DNA of 64,000 nucleotides, from assembly GCF_001280565.1 (NCBI RefSeq), contig NZ_LGRO01000001.1, positions 1,054,001-1,118,000 of the forward strand, written 5' to 3'. Every line of letters begins with the position of its first letter. Position 1 is the stretch's first letter. Under the pieces are notes generated by a model that ran no database searches, had not been told where the DNA came from, and worked only from the letters and a program-made list of their open reading frames with translations. This document shows positions 8,782-17,815 of this stretch, in pieces. This stretch comes from Sulfobacillus thermosulfidooxidans (GTDB lineage Bacteria; Bacillota; Sulfobacillia; Sulfobacillales; Sulfobacillaceae). Position numbers and translations under genes: made by a program.

Positions 8782-9891
8782 GTGAACAATGTGTCGCGAC
8801 ATTTTGATCCTTTTCGACAGCCAGCATCTGGGTGGATATTGCACTGCGATGCTGATGCGTTTTATGCATCCTGTCACATGGCGGAGCAACCCGAATTACG
8901 TGAATATCCCGTGGTTGTAGCAGGAGAGGTTAGAACCCGTCATGGAATTATTGTCACGGCCAATTATCGTGCACGCCAAATGGGTATAGAAACAGGGATG
9001 AATCTTAACCAAGCTCGTCAATTATGTTCGGAAATTGTAGCGATTACTCCTGATAAATCCCTTTATCGTCGGTATTCAGAACATCTGCATCACATATTTC
9101 AACAATACACTCAGATTATTGAACCTCTCGCTTTGGATGAGGCGTGGCTGGACATTAGTGATCAGGTGAGCTTTGCTGAGAATCCGGAACCGGTAGCAGC
9201 ATCGTTGCAGGCGCAAGTTCGAGAACGTTTAGGCATCACCATTAGTATAGGGATTTCCGTGAATAAGATGTTGGCCAAACAAGTTAGCGATTGGAATAAA
9301 CCCGAAGGCATTACGATACTAAGGAAAGAAGAGTTGCCCGAAAGATTATGGCCGCGTCCTGTTACGGAGTTGTTTGGATGTGGACCTGCGACAGCCAAGA
9401 AAATGGCGCGCTTAGGAATAGAAACCATTGGCGATCTTGCGCAGCAACCTTTATCGGCAATTCTCCATCAATTTGGCCAGCATGGTCTAGCATTGTATCT
9501 GAGAGCCCAAGGCGATGATTACACACCGGTGGTAAATCCGCGCTTCACTGACCGGCGGTCGGTCAGTGCCGAACACACGACAGCGCAGGATTTATCGGGA
9601 CTTGCCGACATCCTTGATTTGTTTCAGCAATGTTCACAAGAGATCGGCGTCCGCTTGTTGCAGTTGGGATTGGTGGGCTACCGGATTGGCATTAAATGGC
9701 GAACCACGGATTTCAGGTTACATAGTAAACAGCTGTCATCGTCTTCGCCGTTGCAAAGTGCTGATAGCATTTACCGTCTTGCCAGGCAATTGTGGTTACA
9801 CGTTGCAGAAAATCGTCCTGTTCGGTTAATTGGTGTTACGGTATCTTTACTGGAAACACCTTCGCCACAATTGCGCTTTTGGGATGGGTAA
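8782..9891 (+). CDS. dinB: DNA polymerase IV (Y family)
   Basis: The 369-residue protein is a full Y-family polymerase. The palm carries D23 and D25 in CDADAFYAS and D119-E120 in LDEAWLDIS, the expected metal-binding acids. Tyr28 occupies the steric-gate position (as in Dpo4; Phe in E. coli DinB). NKMLAKQVSDWNKP and the helix-hairpin-helix GCGPATAKKMARLGIETIGDL (positions about 197-217) follow, then the little-finger domain. The last residues QLRFWDG resemble a beta-clamp binding motif of the QLxLF type. It performs error-prone translesion synthesis. The start is GTG at 8782 or the in-frame GTG at 8791; neither has a strong ribosome binding site. Confidence 0.93.
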   Translation: MNNVSRHFDPFRQPASGWILHCDADAFYASCHMAEQPELREYPVVVAGEVRTRHGIIVTANYRARQMGIETGMNLNQARQLCSEIVAITPDKSLYRRYSEHLHHIFQQYTQIIEPLALDEAWLDISDQVSFAENPEPVAASLQAQVRERLGITISIGISVNKMLAKQVSDWNKPEGITILRKEELPERLWPRPVTELFGCGPATAKKMARLGIETIGDLAQQPLSAILHQFGQHGLALYLRAQGDDYTPVVNPRFTDRRSVSAEHTTAQDLSGLADILDLFQQCSQEIGVRLLQLGLVGYRIGIKWRTTDFRLHSKQLSSSSPLQSADSIYRLARQLWLHVAENRPVRLIGVTVSLLETPSPQLRFWDG

Positions 9892-10213
9892 GTCAAATTG
9901 TCAACGTGGGATTCTTATCGTGGCGAGGACATCCATGGCGCCGAAAAGAATGACGTTATGACAACGCTAGGTTCTCAAAATGTGGTTGACTTCTTCAAGA
10001 CACTGTAGGGAGAAAACTCATGGGGCATGGGATACGAGGTGTTCCCCGCGAAGGCATTTCCTGAAAATTGGATGACATGTAGATCCGTAGTCTATTGATT
10101 GCCATCGTTACGGAAAAAATGGAAAAACTCCTCGCGATTTTGTCAATACCGTGGGGAGAAAGAGAGGGGAGAAGGCGTCTTTGCTGAGCCATAGAGCAAG
10201 GCATTAACGCCAA
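9892..10213. other. 322-base intergenic region, no supported gene
   Basis: It contains short frames in all directions but none with a ribosome binding site and a recognisable product. A frame ending at the TAG at 10006-10008 (with VVDFFKTL at its C-terminus) could be a decayed gene, but I cannot name it. No terminator-like hairpin was found after dinB. Confidence 0.4.
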
Positions 10214-11149
10214 ATGATGATGAAATCTGTTTATCTGGATATGGATCCGGGTCATGATGATATTCTCGCGCTATTGGTTGCATTAACGGCATTTCACGTT
10301 AAAGGAGTGACGACTGTCGCCGGGAATCAGACGGTGGACAAAACATACCGTAATGCGCGCCGAGTCCTGGACTTAGCCCATTATGAGTCCATTACCGTGC
10401 ATCAGGGATATGCGCATCCTCTGTTCAGACCGTTAGTGACCGCCAGTCATGTGCACGGATCTAGTGGACTCGATGGATATCGTTTTCATCCCCGCAGTCG
10501 GGAAGACGAGATTCTGGATGACGCCCAAATGTGGTTAACATCTGAATTCTTACGCGATCCAGATCCCATCACGTGGATTGCCACAGGCCCGTTGACTAAT
10601 GTTGCAGCGTTTCTCATGGGCAATACCCATTTCATTCCCCTTATTGAACGATTGGCCATCATGGGAGGGTCATTGAATGAGGGGAACATTACCCCATATG
10701 CTGAATTCAATTTTTATGTGGATCCCGATGCGGCCGACTGGTTGATGGTATCGGGCATTCCTATTCGTCTCGTCGGATTAGATGTCACCCATAAGGCGTT
10801 ACTGTCCAAAGAAGCGCTTGAGCGGTTTTTGGCATGGGGATCAGAAGTGGGGACGATGTTACATGATATTTTCACCTTTTATTTTGACCACGAGCCCCAT
10901 GCTGGGCCCGGTGGTGCCCCAGTCCACGATGTGTTAGCTGTGGCAGCCGTGGCTCATCCTGAATTTTTTAGTTGGCAATCTATGAATATCAGGGTGGAAC
11001 GATGTCATGACGTTCACCGCGGACAAGTGATTGTTTTGCCGGGTTCCGGGGAAGCCGATGGCGGAGTAGATGTCGCAATTGATATCGATGTTGACGGATT
11101 CTTTGCATGGATGTGGGAAATGTTGGAACCTTATGCGCGGTCATCTTGA
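10214..11149 (+). CDS. inosine-uridine-type nucleoside hydrolase
   Basis: The 311-residue protein opens with the hallmark calcium-binding signature D9-M-D11-P-G-H-D15-D16, and carries ATGPLTNVA (about 116-124), a GGS stretch, a Y-A-E-F-N segment contributing the nucleoside-binding Asn, and the C-terminal VHDVLAVAA with the fourth metal-ligand Asp. These enzymes cleave the N-glycosidic bond of ribonucleosides to free base and ribose in the cytoplasm for salvage. Three ATG codons lie in frame at 10214, 10217 and 10220, with only a weak AAGG upstream. A 594-base region without a gene follows. Substrate preference (purine or pyrimidine) cannot be told. Confidence 0.88.
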   Translation: MMMKSVYLDMDPGHDDILALLVALTAFHVKGVTTVAGNQTVDKTYRNARRVLDLAHYESITVHQGYAHPLFRPLVTASHVHGSSGLDGYRFHPRSREDEILDDAQMWLTSEFLRDPDPITWIATGPLTNVAAFLMGNTHFIPLIERLAIMGGSLNEGNITPYAEFNFYVDPDAADWLMVSGIPIRLVGLDVTHKALLSKEALERFLAWGSEVGTMLHDIFTFYFDHEPHAGPGGAPVHDVLAVAAVAHPEFFSWQSMNIRVERCHDVHRGQVIVLPGSGEADGGVDVAIDIDVDGFFAWMWEMLEPYARSS

Positions 11150-11743
11150 CGTGAGTCAGCAAGACGCTATGCAGAGCCCTTTTTGTTGGGGTCAGGTTAT
11201 TTTCCAACTTCAGCGAAATCCATGGAAAAAGCCCAACATCCCTGTATGGGCGAGAGTGACAGGGTTTTGACGCCATATCAGAGTGGCCTTGGTTCATCGA
11301 AACGCTTTTGCAGCAGATTCTAATCCCTAAACGATTGGTCCGTGATTCTATGGATTGGCCCTTGCATGTGGTAACGTCTGCCTTTAAAGGCGGTTACGGA
11401 GTCTGAATATAGCAAAAAGAATGTGGAGAACAATCATTCCCAACAGGATATTATTGTTCCCTGGTCTTTTCCAACGGGAATGCCTCAACAAGCGTTTAAC
11501 TGAGTATTTTGTCGCATGGCTTTGAGTCCATGTGTTGCGTGATTCTAGGACCAGATTATTGTAACACGACTTAATCTGGAACCCCCTGTGTCTACCCGTG
11601 GTTGACCAAAATGGAACGTGCAGGCGAGAGACCTCGCGGGATGCGATTTTCGCAAAGGGGTGTTGACAGAGTTAGCACTTGCGATTAGTTTATTGATGTA
11701 GAACGGTCAACTAAAATTGAATGTTAAAGAAAGGATAAACATA
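11150..11743. other. 594-base gene-free region with several inverted repeats
   Basis: No frame here has both a ribosome binding site and a recognisable product. Visible structure includes GTAAC (11371-11375) and GTTAC (11393-11397) flanking the perfect palindrome GCCTTTAAAGGC (11380-11391); CCAGATTA (11551-11558) with TAATCTGG (11572-11579); and CATTCCC (11435-11441) with GGGAATG (11476-11482). A consensus TTGACA at 11663-11668 with only a poor -10 about 17 bases on may drive the ArsR-MFS pair. The AT-rich 3' part acts as its leader. Confidence 0.45.
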
Positions 11744-12436
11744 TTGAAACATTATTTTGTGATAAAAGATTACGAGACACTACGGATCTTAAGTGATCCT
11801 CTACGCATGCAGATTCTTGGATATTTAATTGCCCATGAGTATACAGGCAAGCAAATCGCTGACTTGATGAAGTTGGCCCCACCCAAAATTCACTACCATT
11901 TGAAGGAACTGGAAGATAAAGGGTTAGTAAAGGTTGTGCGGACGGAAGAAAAAAATGGCATTGTCCAAAAATTTTATCGTGCCGTGGCTTTCGATTATGT
12001 CATTGATGAAGAATTACTTCCTATCATTCATTCACAACCGACATTATTGCAAGAAGTCTTAATCACCCAGCTCCATATGGTTATTGGCCGCATTCGAGAA
12101 ACTCCGGCTGACTCATTTCCTAGCATTGTGGAACATGTCGAAGGTGCGTCGCTAGAGCCGCCATTCATAGGAGATGCATATGAATTTAAGGTGGAACGCA
12201 AAGATTTGCAGCAATGGATCATCAAATATCGTTCTTTATTGAAGGAACTCGAAGAGTTGGACCGGTCTTTTCGTGAAACAATCGACAGGAATCCCCGGAA
12301 GGATCCAGGAGAGGTTTTCTTTCTTCAAAACGTTGGCTTTGTTACTCCCACGCAATATTTTGTGACGGAGGATCATGATTTGCCTCCCGGCTACCAATGG
12401 GCGGGTAGAGGTTTGGTACGGAGGATCGGCTCATGA
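11744..12436 (+). CDS. ArsR-like winged-helix transcriptional regulator
   Basis: The TTG at 11744 is chosen over the TTG at 11717 because GAAAGGAT lies 8-9 bases before it. The 230-residue product has an N-terminal winged helix of the ArsR/HTH_20 type (about residues 5-75: LRILSDPLRMQILGYL, a recognition helix near APPKIHYHLKELEDKGLV, and a wing). The remaining 150 residues form an unassigned, mostly helical ligand domain. The stop codon overlaps the start of the MFS gene by 4 bases (ATGA), so the two are translationally coupled. The simplest reading is local control of that exporter in response to its substrate. Confidence 0.85.
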   Translation: MKHYFVIKDYETLRILSDPLRMQILGYLIAHEYTGKQIADLMKLAPPKIHYHLKELEDKGLVKVVRTEEKNGIVQKFYRAVAFDYVIDEELLPIIHSQPTLLQEVLITQLHMVIGRIRETPADSFPSIVEHVEGASLEPPFIGDAYEFKVERKDLQQWIIKYRSLLKELEELDRSFRETIDRNPRKDPGEVFFLQNVGFVTPTQYFVTEDHDLPPGYQWAGRGLVRRIGS

Positions 12437-13716
12437 ATGGATCGGTGCGGTTGCGGTCTGTTCTTTTCTTTCGTTCTTTTGTTTCCCTATGGATAGGATC
12501 GTTTTTCGCATCGTTAGCAGATAGCGCATATTATGTAGTCTTGGCGTGGTTTGTCTTACAATTGTCACATTCCGCCGCGGATTTGGGCACCACGTTGTTA
12601 TTGGCGTCTCTGCCTCGATTGGTTTTCATGGCAGTGGGAGGAGTGATAATCGACCGGTTCAATCCTAAAATTATTCTCATGGTGTCGTTACTCTTACGAG
12701 CTGGAATTCTTTTGGTGGTGAGTCAGCTTCCCATAGACACTTCCTCCTCCATAGTACCCTTGTACATGATCGCCTTTTTGTTTGGTGTCATCGATGCATT
12801 TTATTGGCCAACACAAAATGCCATGGTACCTTTTGTTGTGGATGCTTTGAATCTGGGCCGTGCGAACGCCTTGATTCAAACCAGTCAACAATTCAGTATC
12901 GTTGTGGGACCCCTGGTTGCAGGCCTGTTATTGCGGATGACACATTTTTCAATGATCTTCATGATTATTGCTGGCTTGTATGGCATAAGTTTCGCGATTA
13001 TTACGATGGTGCATTTGACATATTCTCGACTTTCCCAGCCTAAAAAACATCCCGGTATCAAAGGACTATTGGTCAATCTTGTCGAGGGCATTCGCTATGT
13101 GCTTCGAATTCGTGTGATCTTATTTCTTATGTTAGCGTCCATGCTGATTAATCTGTTTTTTATGGGCCCGGCCAATATTGGCTTGCCCAGTTTCGTTCAA
13201 GATCACGGGTGGTCAGGAACGATTTACGGTGATTTTGAGTCTGCTTTAGGACTAGGAGCCGTCCTTGGAGGTATTGTCGTGGGGCTGTTTAATGGGCTTC
13301 GTGGGCATTTTCGGTGGTTGGCTATCACCGCCTCGGGAATTGGCGTGGGTCTTGCGGCCACATCTCTCGTTCATCATTGGTTCTTGGGCATCGTATTTAT
13401 GGGAATGTCAGGCGTTGCTATTAGTGTAACGGATATTCCTATCATCACATATGTTCAAACTATTGTCGATCAGGCCATGTTGGGACGGGTGATGTCCCTC
13501 TTCAGTTTGATGTCAGTGGGATTGACGCCACTTAGTTATGCACTTTCAGCTCTCGTCCTGCACTCCCATCTTTTGCGGCCAGCTAACTTGATGCTTCTTG
13601 GAGGAATGATTGTCGCGATATTTTGTGCTGCCTTGATTTTTCAGCGTGATTTTCGTTCGATGGAACAGCATCCTCGTTGGCAACAACCGATAAAATCCGC
13701 GGAACCGACCCTATAA
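12433..13716 (+). CDS. MFS_3-type exporter coupled to the ArsR regulator
   Basis: The 427-residue protein has about 12 membrane segments. Early on it carries the MFS_3 pattern FVSLWIGSFFASLADSAYYV (about 12-31), VIIDRFNPK as a motif-A-like loop, and NAMVPFVVDALNLGRANALIQ in the middle, typical of EntS/macrolide-efflux-like exporters. It overlaps the regulator's stop codon by 4 bases and has no ribosome binding site beyond GGTACGGAGG just upstream. It probably expels a small toxic compound sensed by the ArsR-like partner. It converges with the TrkA-type gene, 16 bases separating the two stop codons. Confidence 0.85.
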   Translation: MNGSVRLRSVLFFRSFVSLWIGSFFASLADSAYYVVLAWFVLQLSHSAADLGTTLLLASLPRLVFMAVGGVIIDRFNPKIILMVSLLLRAGILLVVSQLPIDTSSSIVPLYMIAFLFGVIDAFYWPTQNAMVPFVVDALNLGRANALIQTSQQFSIVVGPLVAGLLLRMTHFSMIFMIIAGLYGISFAIITMVHLTYSRLSQPKKHPGIKGLLVNLVEGIRYVLRIRVILFLMLASMLINLFFMGPANIGLPSFVQDHGWSGTIYGDFESALGLGAVLGGIVVGLFNGLRGHFRWLAITASGIGVGLAATSLVHHWFLGIVFMGMSGVAISVTDIPIITYVQTIVDQAMLGRVMSLFSLMSVGLTPLSYALSALVLHSHLLRPANLMLLGGMIVAIFCAALIFQRDFRSMEQHPRWQQPIKSAEPTL

Positions 13717-13732
13717 AGACGGTTTTGAGAGT

Positions 13733-14692
13733 TCAGGTTTCATCTACTTGGACGAGTATGACGGTGTCGCCGGGCACGATAATATCCTGAGCCCGCGGTG
13801 CCATGTGCAATTTTCCTTCATGCCAGTAGCCGATTAATGTAACCGCTTCGCCATAGATGTCACGAATATTTTGCACCGGTTGATTGGCGATGGGATCATA
13901 ATCATTGACATAAATTTCTTGAACATGCACGCCTTCTTCATTGAGAAGGGCCATCAACAAATCCTGAGCCACCGGTTTGGCAAGCATTCTAGCCAGGCGC
14001 CTACCCGTAATGAGATCGGGCAGAATGATCCGGTCAACACCCAAATTTTTTAAATAATGTGCGGATTCCTGAGTCTGGGCTCGAGCCACAACTTGAAGAT
14101 GGGGATTGATGTCGCGTGCCGTTAAATAGGCATATAAATTTTGGGCGTCATCCGGCAAGGCGAGGGCAATGCCTCTCGCTTTTACCAAATGTGCCAAGTT
14201 TAATGCATCCGCATTAAACCCGTTAATGGTTAGAGCAGGCAGTCCACTACTCCGAATTCGTTCGATGCGCGTGGGATCAGGGTCCAAGATGACGACGGTC
14301 TCTCCAAGATCAACCAACTCGCGCGCAATACTTTCTCCCACACGACCCGCTCCGATGATAACAAAGTGATTAATCATGCGTTCGATTTCACGCATTGTGC
14401 GTCGCTCCTTAAAATGACCCAAATCAGATTCCAAAAAATATGAAACAATCAGGGATAAACCAAAAATCCACACGCCCGTCCCGATAATAATAATGATGGC
14501 ATTAAAGACCAACTGAAGTGTTCCATGAGGGGTAATTCGGGAGTCACTGACAGTCGACATGATGGCAATAATAAAATAAAAAGCCAGAAGCCAGTTCACA
14601 TGGTAAATCTGATGAAATCCTACCGTGCCAAGAGTCAACACGGCTGTAATCAAGCCCAATGCCCACTTAACTCGCGTCGAAAACGTTTGCAT
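13733..14692 (-). CDS. two-helix potassium-channel-like protein with TrkA-N/RCK domains and an altered filter
   Basis: The 319-residue protein has two membrane segments (about 11-30 and 58-90) around a pore loop, then a Rossmann RCK (TrkA-N) domain starting at FVIIGAGRVGES (about 110-121) and a C-terminal TrkA-C domain (about 235-319). This is the MthK-type architecture of ligand-gated K+ channels. However, the filter position reads T47-V-S-D-S-R-I-T-P instead of the canonical T-V-G-Y-G-D-x-T-P, so the glycines of the selectivity filter are gone. It may be non-selective, non-conducting, or a sensor. A GGAAGAG-type site precedes the ATG. Confidence 0.8.
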   Translation of the reverse strand: MQTFSTRVKWALGLITAVLTLGTVGFHQIYHVNWLLAFYFIIAIMSTVSDSRITPHGTLQLVFNAIIIIIGTGVWIFGLSLIVSYFLESDLGHFKERRTMREIERMINHFVIIGAGRVGESIARELVDLGETVVILDPDPTRIERIRSSGLPALTINGFNADALNLAHLVKARGIALALPDDAQNLYAYLTARDINPHLQVVARAQTQESAHYLKNLGVDRIILPDLITGRRLARMLAKPVAQDLLMALLNEEGVHVQEIYVNDYDPIANQPVQNIRDIYGEAVTLIGYWHEGKLHMAPRAQDIIVPGDTVILVQVDET

Positions 14693-14755
14693 CCTCTTCT
14701 CTTCCGCTACAACATTTCCATTATTGTAGCTTAGAATGGATGTCTGTGCACAGGC

Positions 14756-15727
14756 TTACTCGGTCTTGTAATGATGCTGAAAGACCTCAGTGCGAAGGGA
14801 CCCGTTGATTGGCAACAGGTACCATGATTGAGCCCAAATCACGGCGTCTTGGCGGTTATGTACATGGGCTTTTTGCATGATGTTGCTAGCGTGTGCACGG
14901 ATTGTGCCTTCACTGACATGAAGTTTGTGGGCAATAGCCCGGTACGACAAATTTTGTGCCATCAAACTCAAGATTTCTCGCTCACGCTCGGTCAAAAGAT
15001 TTAAAGCCTGCTGACGTTGCTGTAATGTTTGAGAAATGGTATGACTCAACTTATCACAGTCTCCAGTATTGTCATCTCCCTCACATACGGCCTGAATAAG
15101 GCGATTTAAACGAATACGTTCTTCTTCTCCTAATACGATTTTGTTGATTGTTAATATTCTGTCAATAATGGCAGAAAGAATCTTTTGACTTTGTCCATAA
15201 GTCGATTCTAGGCGTTGTTGCGTTTCTTGATGCTGAGTCATTAACCAGCCCATAGCAATGGCCATGATTAATGCCGTAATCAAGAAAAATAGCCAGCTAA
15301 TATGGATCATCGGTAAACCCACCGAGGCAAAAATGATCCGACGAATTATAATGAGTCCTCCGAATAACGACAGCATCCCGATGAGTTGGGATGAAGCTGC
15401 GAAAAACATTCCTTCGGCTACAGCGACTGGACTGAGCGACAATGCGGGAATCTGCGGATAGCGAAAATAGATGCCATATATGGTTAAGGCATAAGCCAAG
15501 TCCCGAATCCACGATCCTTTGAAGGCTATGAGGAAATGTGAATCCATAACTCCCTTATGATGAAAATAAGAGACAAATTGAACGGCAATATCTATAAGCG
15601 CAATCACTGCAATGATACTAAATACCAGGGGATGTGTGGGAACACATAAGAAAGCGGTTAAGCAAATGACAGGAATTACAGATCGGACAAATAATATGGG
15701 AGCAATCTGAGCCGGGAGCTTCACCAC
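14756..15727 (-). CDS. membrane-anchored LuxR-family transcriptional regulator
   Basis: The GTG at 15727 is preferred because AAGGAAGGG lies 4-5 bases upstream; a second GTG follows directly at 15724, and the longer frame to 15778 has no such site. The roughly 323-residue product has about five to six hydrophobic segments in its first 180 residues, a helical linker, and a C-terminal LuxR/GerE helix-turn-helix (LTEREREILSLMAQNLSYRAIAHKLH, positions about 250-275). The membrane part is unlike a histidine kinase or PAS domain. It may sense a membrane signal directly and act as a one-component regulator. An ACTAGT-T-ACTAGT palindrome sits in its leader. Confidence 0.78.
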   Translation of the reverse strand: MVKLPAQIAPILFVRSVIPVICLTAFLCVPTHPLVFSIIAVIALIDIAVQFVSYFHHKGVMDSHFLIAFKGSWIRDLAYALTIYGIYFRYPQIPALSLSPVAVAEGMFFAASSQLIGMLSLFGGLIIIRRIIFASVGLPMIHISWLFFLITALIMAIAMGWLMTQHQETQQRLESTYGQSQKILSAIIDRILTINKIVLGEEERIRLNRLIQAVCEGDDNTGDCDKLSHTISQTLQQRQQALNLLTEREREILSLMAQNLSYRAIAHKLHVSEGTIRAHASNIMQKAHVHNRQDAVIWAQSWYLLPINGSLRTEVFQHHYKTE

Positions 15728-15757
15728 TAGACCCTTCCTTTTCCGTAGGCAGATTGT

Positions 15758-15770
15758 ACTAGTTACTAGT
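15758..15770. repeat. palindrome ACTAGTTACTAGT in the LuxR-gene leader
   Basis: Two self-palindromic ACTAGT hexamers flank a single T, giving a 13-base palindrome about 30 bases upstream of the LuxR-type start. It is a plausible autoregulatory operator; no experimental consensus is known to me. Confidence 0.4.
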
Positions 15771-16002
15771 ATAAACAAAACAACGGGACAAGGAAGAAAT
15801 TTTTTTACTAAACTAGCGGTCTTAGATTACATAAGACACGTTGAAATTAAATCAGAAGAGGACCCTATAGTTTTTCAGAATTCTTCCATCATAAAATGAA
15901 CCCGCCTTAGGCTAGACGACAATCCACGAAATGACTTGTGGCTCCGTGTGTTGTTGACATTGTGTTATTCTTTGTGTTTTGTGAAGGAAGGATGATAACC
16001 GG

Positions 16003-17538
16003 ATGATAACAAAACGGCAAAAATTCACGTCTTTGGTATTAGGGGTCATGATGATCGCTGCCAGTGGATGTGGACAGCAAAGTGTTAGTGCGCCACATTT
16101 AGGGAAAGCTTCTGATAAGCAAGCTCTCGTGACTTTGAACCGTCTATTAGCCAGTCCTTTTGCACGCGTAGTGTTGCCCCAAGATATGCCTTCAGCCCGG
16201 ATCGCACAGTACTATCCAGCCACGTGGACGCATGCTTATGCCAACGCGCAACACAATGCGGCTTTCGAAGTTTCCCGAGCGGCACCGGCATGGATGAAAA
16301 ATGGCGTCTCGTGGTTTTTTCCTGAAGCGAGAGCATGGCCTTTGTCTAACCCCAATGCTTATGACACCAGTGTTTATGGGGCACGCAGTGCTTTACCGAC
16401 CATTACGCAATTTTATGGCAATGCTACGGGTGTGACGGTAGTTAAAGGGATAGTATACGCGGAAAGTGATGATGATTTTGCCTACGCAATTAATGCCAAA
16501 ACGGGTCAACTCATATGGCGTAGCAGTCCTGTCGGCAATCATTTAATGGGCGATCCTGTGGTATTGGGCAATATCGTTTATATTTCTGCAGGCAGTGTGG
16601 GCTTTAATTTTTCCGCAGTTCAAAAGTATGCGGCTCATCAACCGGCCATTCGGGGAGAACATGTCAGTTTTAATGGCGTTTATGCTCTTAATGCCCAAAC
16701 CGGCAAGTTGTTGTGGCGGTATGGAACGGTCGGTGAAGCCATGGCCACTCCCGTCGTCAAAGATGGCTATATTTATTTTGCTACGGGCAGTGGGCATATT
16801 CATTGCGTTAATGCTTCCACTGGTCAATCGGTCTGGGATACTTTTGTTGGTGGTATCGACAATATGTCGAGCTTAAGTGTGGTGAATGGCAAGGTTTATG
16901 TATCGCTTTCCGTTCCGGGATGGCTGTATTGTCTTGATGCCAAAACCGGTCAGGTGATCTGGAAAGTGACTCAGCCCGGTGTCGTCAATACGGGCATGGG
17001 TGACGTGTCCCCTGCAGTGGCCGATCATATTGTTGTGATGGATGCCGTGGCTGATCCCAAGGTTATTGCAGGTCAAAAAACCGTAAATACCATACTTTTT
17101 GCTGTCAATGCCTTAAATGGTCATGTTTTATGGACGACGAAGATGGGACGGGGCCCATTGCCGCCGGCGTTTAAGGGGGGTGTCCCTATGATTCATGATC
17201 ATGTCATTTACGTTGGCAGTCCGGTAAATAGTGTATATCAAGCGTACAATTTGATGAACGGGCGGTTACTTTGGACGTGGCATGTTCCCCATGCCGGACC
17301 GGCTGGAGCTGGGCGGGGAGCTCCTACATATTATCAAGGGGCTCTCTATGTTTCGACAGGTCCCAGTATTTATGCCTTAAATCCGCGAACTGGACAGGTT
17401 TTAGGCCATGAAACCTTAGGCGGACGTTTTGGCATTGTTAATCCCGTCATAGTGGGGGGAACGATTTATTTGGGAAATTCGTGGGACTGGGTACTCGCCA
17501 CCCCCGTGTCGCGTGTATCATGCCTAATCCGAATTTGA
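16003..17538 (+). CDS. PQQ-type beta-propeller lipoprotein
   Basis: The 511-residue protein has a lipoprotein signal: basic start, hydrophobic stretch and lipobox A-S-G-C with Cys23 as the lipid-modified residue. From about residue 150 it contains seven repeats of the PQQ/quinoprotein type, each ending in a variant of [AC]-[LIV]-N-A-x-[TN]-G-x-[LV]-[LIV]-W, consistent with an eight- or seven-bladed propeller. Such proteins are either quinoprotein dehydrogenases or BamB-like scaffolds; no cytochrome CxxCH is present, so the redox role is unproven. It would sit on the outer face of the cytoplasmic membrane. GGAAGGATGA precedes the start, and a consensus TTGACA lies at 15954-15959. Confidence 0.8.
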   Translation: MITKRQKFTSLVLGVMMIAASGCGQQSVSAPHLGKASDKQALVTLNRLLASPFARVVLPQDMPSARIAQYYPATWTHAYANAQHNAAFEVSRAAPAWMKNGVSWFFPEARAWPLSNPNAYDTSVYGARSALPTITQFYGNATGVTVVKGIVYAESDDDFAYAINAKTGQLIWRSSPVGNHLMGDPVVLGNIVYISAGSVGFNFSAVQKYAAHQPAIRGEHVSFNGVYALNAQTGKLLWRYGTVGEAMATPVVKDGYIYFATGSGHIHCVNASTGQSVWDTFVGGIDNMSSLSVVNGKVYVSLSVPGWLYCLDAKTGQVIWKVTQPGVVNTGMGDVSPAVADHIVVMDAVADPKVIAGQKTVNTILFAVNALNGHVLWTTKMGRGPLPPAFKGGVPMIHDHVIYVGSPVNSVYQAYNLMNGRLLWTWHVPHAGPAGAGRGAPTYYQGALYVSTGPSIYALNPRTGQVLGHETLGGRFGIVNPVIVGGTIYLGNSWDWVLATPVSRVSCLIRI

Positions 17539-17585
17539 TCATAAACTGATGCAGATGAACCTTTAGAATTGAATGAGTGTTATGG

Positions 17586-17634
17586 GATGCCGCAGGGTCG
17601 ATCGTCTGAATCGAGCACGAAGCCCTGTGGCGTC
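17586..17634 (+). terminator. stem-loop after the PQQ lipoprotein gene
   Basis: GATGCCGCAGGG (17586-17597) can pair with CCCTGTGGCGTC (17623-17634) through 12 positions, two of them G-U. The 25-base loop contains a further small stem. Only a short T stretch follows, so it may be a weak terminator. Confidence 0.4.
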
Positions 17635-17770
17635 GCTTTATCATGCCTAGACATGGGTGAGCGCTCTCTTGTTGTCGTCATCACGCCGCGTAAAGGGAGG
17701 GGATGGATAAGTTGGATAAACTAGGGATTTCCCCAAAACGAATGAGAATGCGTCATGGTTTAGAAAAGAG

Positions 17771-17779
17771 TGCTATATT
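17771..17779 (+). promoter_or_regulatory. extended -10 promoter for the third MFS gene
   Basis: TG-C-TATATT has the TGn extension of an extended -10 box, 37 bases before the chosen start. No clear -35 is visible. Confidence 0.45.
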
Positions 17780-17815
17780 TAACCATGAAAATTGCAGGGT
17801 ACGGAGGAAATGTCA

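Noticed and set aside
9910-10008. Short frame ending QNVVDFFKTL after dinB
   Set aside because: No ribosome binding site, and no family I can name with confidence; it may be a gene remnant.
10039-10050. GTGTTCCCCGCG, resembling part of a type I-E CRISPR repeat
   Set aside because: It occurs once, with no second copy at spacer distance and no cas gene in the window.
11663-11691. Full sigma-A promoter for the ArsR-MFS pair
   Set aside because: TTGACA is present, but the element 17 bases on (TAGTTT) matches the -10 consensus at only three positions.
15954-15982. Promoter with consensus TTGACA before the PQQ lipoprotein gene
   Set aside because: The -35 is perfect but no acceptable -10 lies 16-18 bases downstream, so I did not list it as a full promoter.
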